A stretch of DNA of 64,000 bases from an uncultured Prevotellaceae bacterium (GTDB lineage: Bacteria > Bacteroidota > Bacteroidia > Bacteroidales > Bacteroidaceae): NCBI GenBank assembly GCA_902771785.1, contig CACXYH010000008.1, positions 1-64,000 of the forward strand. Direction: 5' to 3'. Positions 61,255 through 64,000 of this stretch are shown here, one piece after another. Each line of letters starts with the position of its first letter. Position 1 is the first letter of the stretch. The notes beneath the pieces were generated by a model. It had not been told where the DNA came from. It ran no database searches and saw nothing but the letters and a program-made list of their open reading frames with translations. The translations under genes and the position numbers were made by a program.

Positions 61255-62403
61255 TTATTGTATACGTGGCTTGCCGCTGTTTATTTTTTTGCTGTCCTTG
61301 CGCCTGTAGAAATCCCCACGGTCTTCCCACAGTCCGGCAGAATTCTTAAACTGGAACGTATCTCTGAGATTCTCCTTCAGCGTGTCCATCTTCTCTGTCC
61401 TGTTGACGTGTTGCAGGTCGTTGGCGGCGGCATTCATGATTTGCTTGTCTTTCATCCAACTGACGAACTGCGTGTCTATCATGTTGACGAGCCACCCTAT
61501 GCTTTGAAAGAACTCCTGCACAGCCAGTGCGTACTGCTTAGGGCCCAGCGACAGCCTGTCTGTCCGCAGCAGGGCTGTCACAATTTCCTGCTCGTCGAGG
61601 TTGGGGTGAAAAATCTTGTACGTGCGATGGGACTCTCCGGGAGGCGGTGGTGTGTTGTTGGAGGTTTCCTCATAAGGCAGCAACGCACTAATAGTGATTG
61701 TGTTCATCAATGTGCGTTTAAATTTGGTGGCAACGGGGTTGGCATTGAGACTTCTCACCACGGGGTACAGACGCTCATCCTGAGTCGTGTAAACCATCTG
61801 CCACCAAACTGCACTTCGGCCAGGCGAAATATAAAGCAGGTATTCCGTAAGGTCGCTTACCAGAGACTTCTCCAGCAGTGAGGGGTCATTCTGCCACTTC
61901 ACGTTCAGGGCAAAGATATCGTCGTGGGCTGACTTCACGACGATGGGAGTTCCAGAAGCGTCATCTTTGATGCTGAGATGTATGTAGTGCAAACCAGGTT
62001 CTGGTAGCTGAATACTTCTGTTATAATGTAGTAATTTATTGATAATCCACTTCTGAATAGTCTCTTTATCGTTGCCAAGACGAGCATGGTCATGCCAGAG
62101 GATTTTGTTTATTTCACTCCATTTAAGCTGAATTCCCTGTTCACAAAGCACAGAAACATTCTTTGACTCAATGTTGTCCCATACTTCATGCTCAAAGTTG
62201 TTTTTTTGTGAGTAATCGGGCCTTTCGAGAGCTGTTGTCTCGTTCTCTACTGCCACCACAGGGTAGTTGTGTGTTTCCATTCGGATGGGATCGCTGTTCA
62301 CTATGGTCACAATCTGTGTACCTACCTGTAATCCAATTTTTCGCCCATGCTTTATCACTTTATATGGAGGCTGCATGGGTACGTAATTTGTACTTATATT
62401 CAT
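61255..62403 (-). CDS. Hypothetical protein of the right primase module
   Basis: 382 residues from ATG 62403; a TTG at 62439 would extend it by 12. N-terminus YKVIKHGRKIGLQVGTQIVT looks strand-rich. The central part has WSEINKILWHDHARLGNDKETI and SPGRSAVWWQMVYTTQDERLY, and the C-terminal part is helical. No signal peptide, no recognisable catalytic motif and no known family. It lies 38 bases after the HUH transposase-like gene and before the GTGTAAC repeats and the internal promoter. Confidence 0.6.
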   Translation of the reverse strand: MNISTNYVPMQPPYKVIKHGRKIGLQVGTQIVTIVNSDPIRMETHNYPVVAVENETTALERPDYSQKNNFEHEVWDNIESKNVSVLCEQGIQLKWSEINKILWHDHARLGNDKETIQKWIINKLLHYNRSIQLPEPGLHYIHLSIKDDASGTPIVVKSAHDDIFALNVKWQNDPSLLEKSLVSDLTEYLLYISPGRSAVWWQMVYTTQDERLYPVVRSLNANPVATKFKRTLMNTITISALLPYEETSNNTPPPPGESHRTYKIFHPNLDEQEIVTALLRTDRLSLGPKQYALAVQEFFQSIGWLVNMIDTQFVSWMKDKQIMNAAANDLQHVNRTEKMDTLKENLRDTFQFKNSAGLWEDRGDFYRRKDSKKINSGKPRIQ

Positions 62404-62441
62404 TTTTTTGATGATACTATATTCTTGTTTATTACGCAATT

Positions 62442-63596
62442 TTACTGATTCTTTATAATCTTTGCCTCACCCTCGAAGGCACATATCTCTGAGGCCAGGG
62501 TGTTGAGGTTGTGAAAGCGGCTATAGTCTGAGTCGGCAGGCACGCCGCCTACGGTGCCCATCGTGTCAAGATGCCAGGGGGCCAGGATGAGCAGCGAACC
62601 GCGGGCGCAGGCATCGAAGCGCGACTTCTCGGGCTTCCAGTAGCGCCCTATGGGCTCCTTCTGTAGCTGTATCAGCGGATAGCCACGCTGCAGACATTCG
62701 TGCTTCATCAGCTGTTCGCCACGCGAGATGCCAGGCGTAACGATGACCGTACCGCCCTCAATGACGGCAGCCTCCCATAGCCTGCGTTCGTTGGCGTAGT
62801 CGGCAGTTTCCTCATAGGGCTGAGCAGTCACGGGGTGTCGACGGTGGCACTGCACCTGTAGCCTGCGTGGCCAGCGCAGCAGGAAAAGGTTGCCGAAGGC
62901 GCCATAATGGTGCTCTCCTATCTGCACATGCAGGCAGCGGCGCAGTACGTCGGGCAACAGCTGGCGAAGCAAGGCACGCCGCGGGTTGTCGGCCACATAG
63001 GCTATCATGGCTCGGCGATGACGGGCGTCAAGGCAGACGGTGTCGTCGTAGTTGTCGTCGAACAGGGGCCTCTGCGCCCGTCCCACAAAGGCATAGTACT
63101 CCTGGCGCTGCCATTTCGAGAGGCAGCGCACCAATGCCCCCTCGTTGCTGTGCATGGCGGCTTTCTGGCGCAGCCAGGCAGGCGCATCCTCGCTCATGCA
63201 TTTTGCCGATATCGGTCGATTGACGGAGGTGGGCAGCCCCTGCCCCTGCTGCCAAAGGCTGGTGCAGACGGCCTTGAACGCCTGCATGATGTCGCCAAGG
63301 CTCCACTGCATAGGCTCCAGCACCTCGATGACGCCATGGAAATGGTCGGGCATGCATACGCTGGCATGCACCACCACCCGGTTGCCATGAGCCAACTGAC
63401 GGGCGGGCGTCTGTTGCCATGTGTGCCTGACGGCTTCGCCAAGCGGTGTGAGCACAAGCCCATCGTGGCCCTTCGCAGGGTCGAGTCTTGAGAGCAGACG
63501 CTCGCGTCCGCTCACCACAAGCGTGATGAGGTAGGTGCCGCGCCCATGATAATCGTGGCCTGCATTGCGTGGTCTATATGACGAAAGCTCTGTCAT
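62442..63596 (-). CDS. REP-associated (HUH, Y1) transposase-like protein with C-terminal extension
   Basis: 384 residues from ATG 63596; the frame is open to 63692. RGTYLITLVVSGRERLLSRL and MPDHFHGVIEV (HxH at 85 and 87) are the first strands and HUH site of TnpA-REP proteins. DDNYDDTVCLDARHRRAMIAYVADNPRRA supplies the catalytic Tyr183 and the YxxxNP-like end. About 150 further residues follow, which ordinary members lack. They contain IEGGTVIVTPGISRGEQLMKHECLQRG and GSLLILAPWH, which recall DprA/LOG-like Rossmann folds (weak). It probably nicks or joins hairpin or repeat DNA; the repeats at 57832 and 63761-63962 are candidate substrates. Confidence 0.78.
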   Translation of the reverse strand: MTELSSYRPRNAGHDYHGRGTYLITLVVSGRERLLSRLDPAKGHDGLVLTPLGEAVRHTWQQTPARQLAHGNRVVVHASVCMPDHFHGVIEVLEPMQWSLGDIMQAFKAVCTSLWQQGQGLPTSVNRPISAKCMSEDAPAWLRQKAAMHSNEGALVRCLSKWQRQEYYAFVGRAQRPLFDDNYDDTVCLDARHRRAMIAYVADNPRRALLRQLLPDVLRRCLHVQIGEHHYGAFGNLFLLRWPRRLQVQCHRRHPVTAQPYEETADYANERRLWEAAVIEGGTVIVTPGISRGEQLMKHECLQRGYPLIQLQKEPIGRYWKPEKSRFDACARGSLLILAPWHLDTMGTVGGVPADSDYSRFHNLNTLASEICAFEGEAKIIKNQ

Positions 63597-63760
63597 TATT
63601 CTTCCATAGCATTTTGGTCGATGCATTAACGACCGCAAAGGTACTACATTTATTGCAGAAAAGCAAGCACATCGTAAAAAAAATGCCAACAACGAATTGC
63701 TGGCTAAATTCTTTTTTATGAGCCGATGCGGTTACTCTTACGAATCGTCGTAGAGAAAGA

Positions 63761-63795
63761 CAGAAATGCAGAAAGACAGAAAGTGGACATAAAGC
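63761..63795 (-). repeat. Right-module repeat, copy B (inverted)
   Basis: Reverse complement of the first 35 bases of copy A, with no mismatch. It lies upstream of the transposase-like gene, next to a hairpin and an AT-rich tract. Confidence 0.9.
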
Positions 63796-63801
63796 TATTT
63801 T

Positions 63802-63819
63802 TAGGTAGACATCTACCTA
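63802..63819. promoter_or_regulatory. Perfect hairpin beside copy B
   Basis: TAGGTAG-ACAT-CTACCTA, 7-base arms and 4-base loop. Confidence 0.6.
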
Positions 63820-63895
63820 TTATATATATAATACATATATTAATATTAATAATAATAATTAAATTATAAATAAAATTAACACTTACGTGCTGTTA
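63820..63895. other. AT-rich tract between copies B and C
   Basis: About 75 bases of nearly pure A/T (TATATATATAATAC, repeated AATAAT). It mirrors the AT-rich tract at 664-723 of the left module. Confidence 0.6.
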
Positions 63896-63924
63896 TTTCT
63901 GTCTCTATGTCGCCTTCAAAAACC

Positions 63925-63962
63925 CTTTATGTCCACTTTCTGCATTTCTGCATTTCTGCATT
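63925..63962 (+). repeat. Right-module repeat, copy C
   Basis: CTTTATGTCCACTTTCTG followed by three TGCATT-type units; 36 of 38 bases match copy A, same orientation. The last 38 bases of the window after it hold nothing recognisable. Confidence 0.9.
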
Positions 63963-64000
63963 ACTAAGTCCTGTCCTGACAAAGTGAGGGGGATTCAGCG

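Noticed and set aside
63966..64000. Start of a further gene at the right edge
   Set aside because: Only 35 bases remain after repeat C and no start or motif can be judged.

Overview
The window looks like chromosomal DNA from a Bacteroidales bacterium, most likely a Prevotella-type organism. The reasons are the recurring Bacteroidota promoter box TAnnTTTG (often TACCTTTG, with TTG or TTTG about 20 bases upstream), weak or absent Shine-Dalgarno sequences, and Bacteroidota-typical families: HU-like protein, DUF4301, BT4734/VirE-N plus DUF3987, KdsC-Maf cluster, TonB-dependent receptor, CbxX-like AAA+ protein. No rRNA, tRNA, CRISPR array, prophage structural gene or integrase was seen.

Layout. 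(1) 1-10.6 kb is accessory. It starts with an HU-like gene cut by the window edge and a structured, AT-rich non-coding region. A CCGG-type (HpaII-like) restriction-modification pair follows, then debris (an EcoRII catalytic-domain fragment, a 5' scrap of nrdD, small unknown genes). It ends with an operon finishing in a fused primase-like/helicase-like protein (BT4734/VirE-N + DUF3987). (2) 10.7-57.7 kb is mainly ordinary chromosome: DUF4301 protein, RelA-type (p)ppGpp synthetase, nitroreductase-DUF2520-KdsC-Maf operon, RarA, metA, U32 peptidase, a TonB receptor, kdgK, trpS, a secreted hydrolase-propeller-patatin operon, peptidases, an RND efflux trio, recJ-recQ, ilvC and galE. (3) Inside it, 21.2-29.9 kb is a compact phosphosignalling operon: triple zinc-ribbon protein, membrane Ser/Thr kinase, an 1102-residue protein with four AAA+ modules, zinc-ribbon-FHA protein and PP2C phosphatase. 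(4) 57.8-64 kb is a second primase/helicase module on the minus strand. Here the BT4734-like domain and the DUF3987 helicase-like domain are separate genes, and an HUH (REP-associated tyrosine) transposase-like gene lies upstream in the same direction.

The two primase/helicase modules are not copies of each other, yet they share one plan: a repeat, an AT-rich tract, the same repeat inverted, then genes ending in the DUF3987 protein, then another repeat copy just past its stop. The repeat sequence differs: octamer GTTACAGT arrays on the left, a 35-38 base TTTATGTCCACTTTCTG-type repeat on the right. This replicon-like design, and the kinase/AAA+/FHA/PP2C operon, are the best candidates for an under-described system. 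Other items to follow up are two short RNA candidates with near-consensus promoters and terminators (909-990 minus, 18129-18221 plus), a seven-unit 22-base tandem array next to two co-varying long hairpins (36.76-37.05 kb), and a heptanucleotide repeat inside relA.
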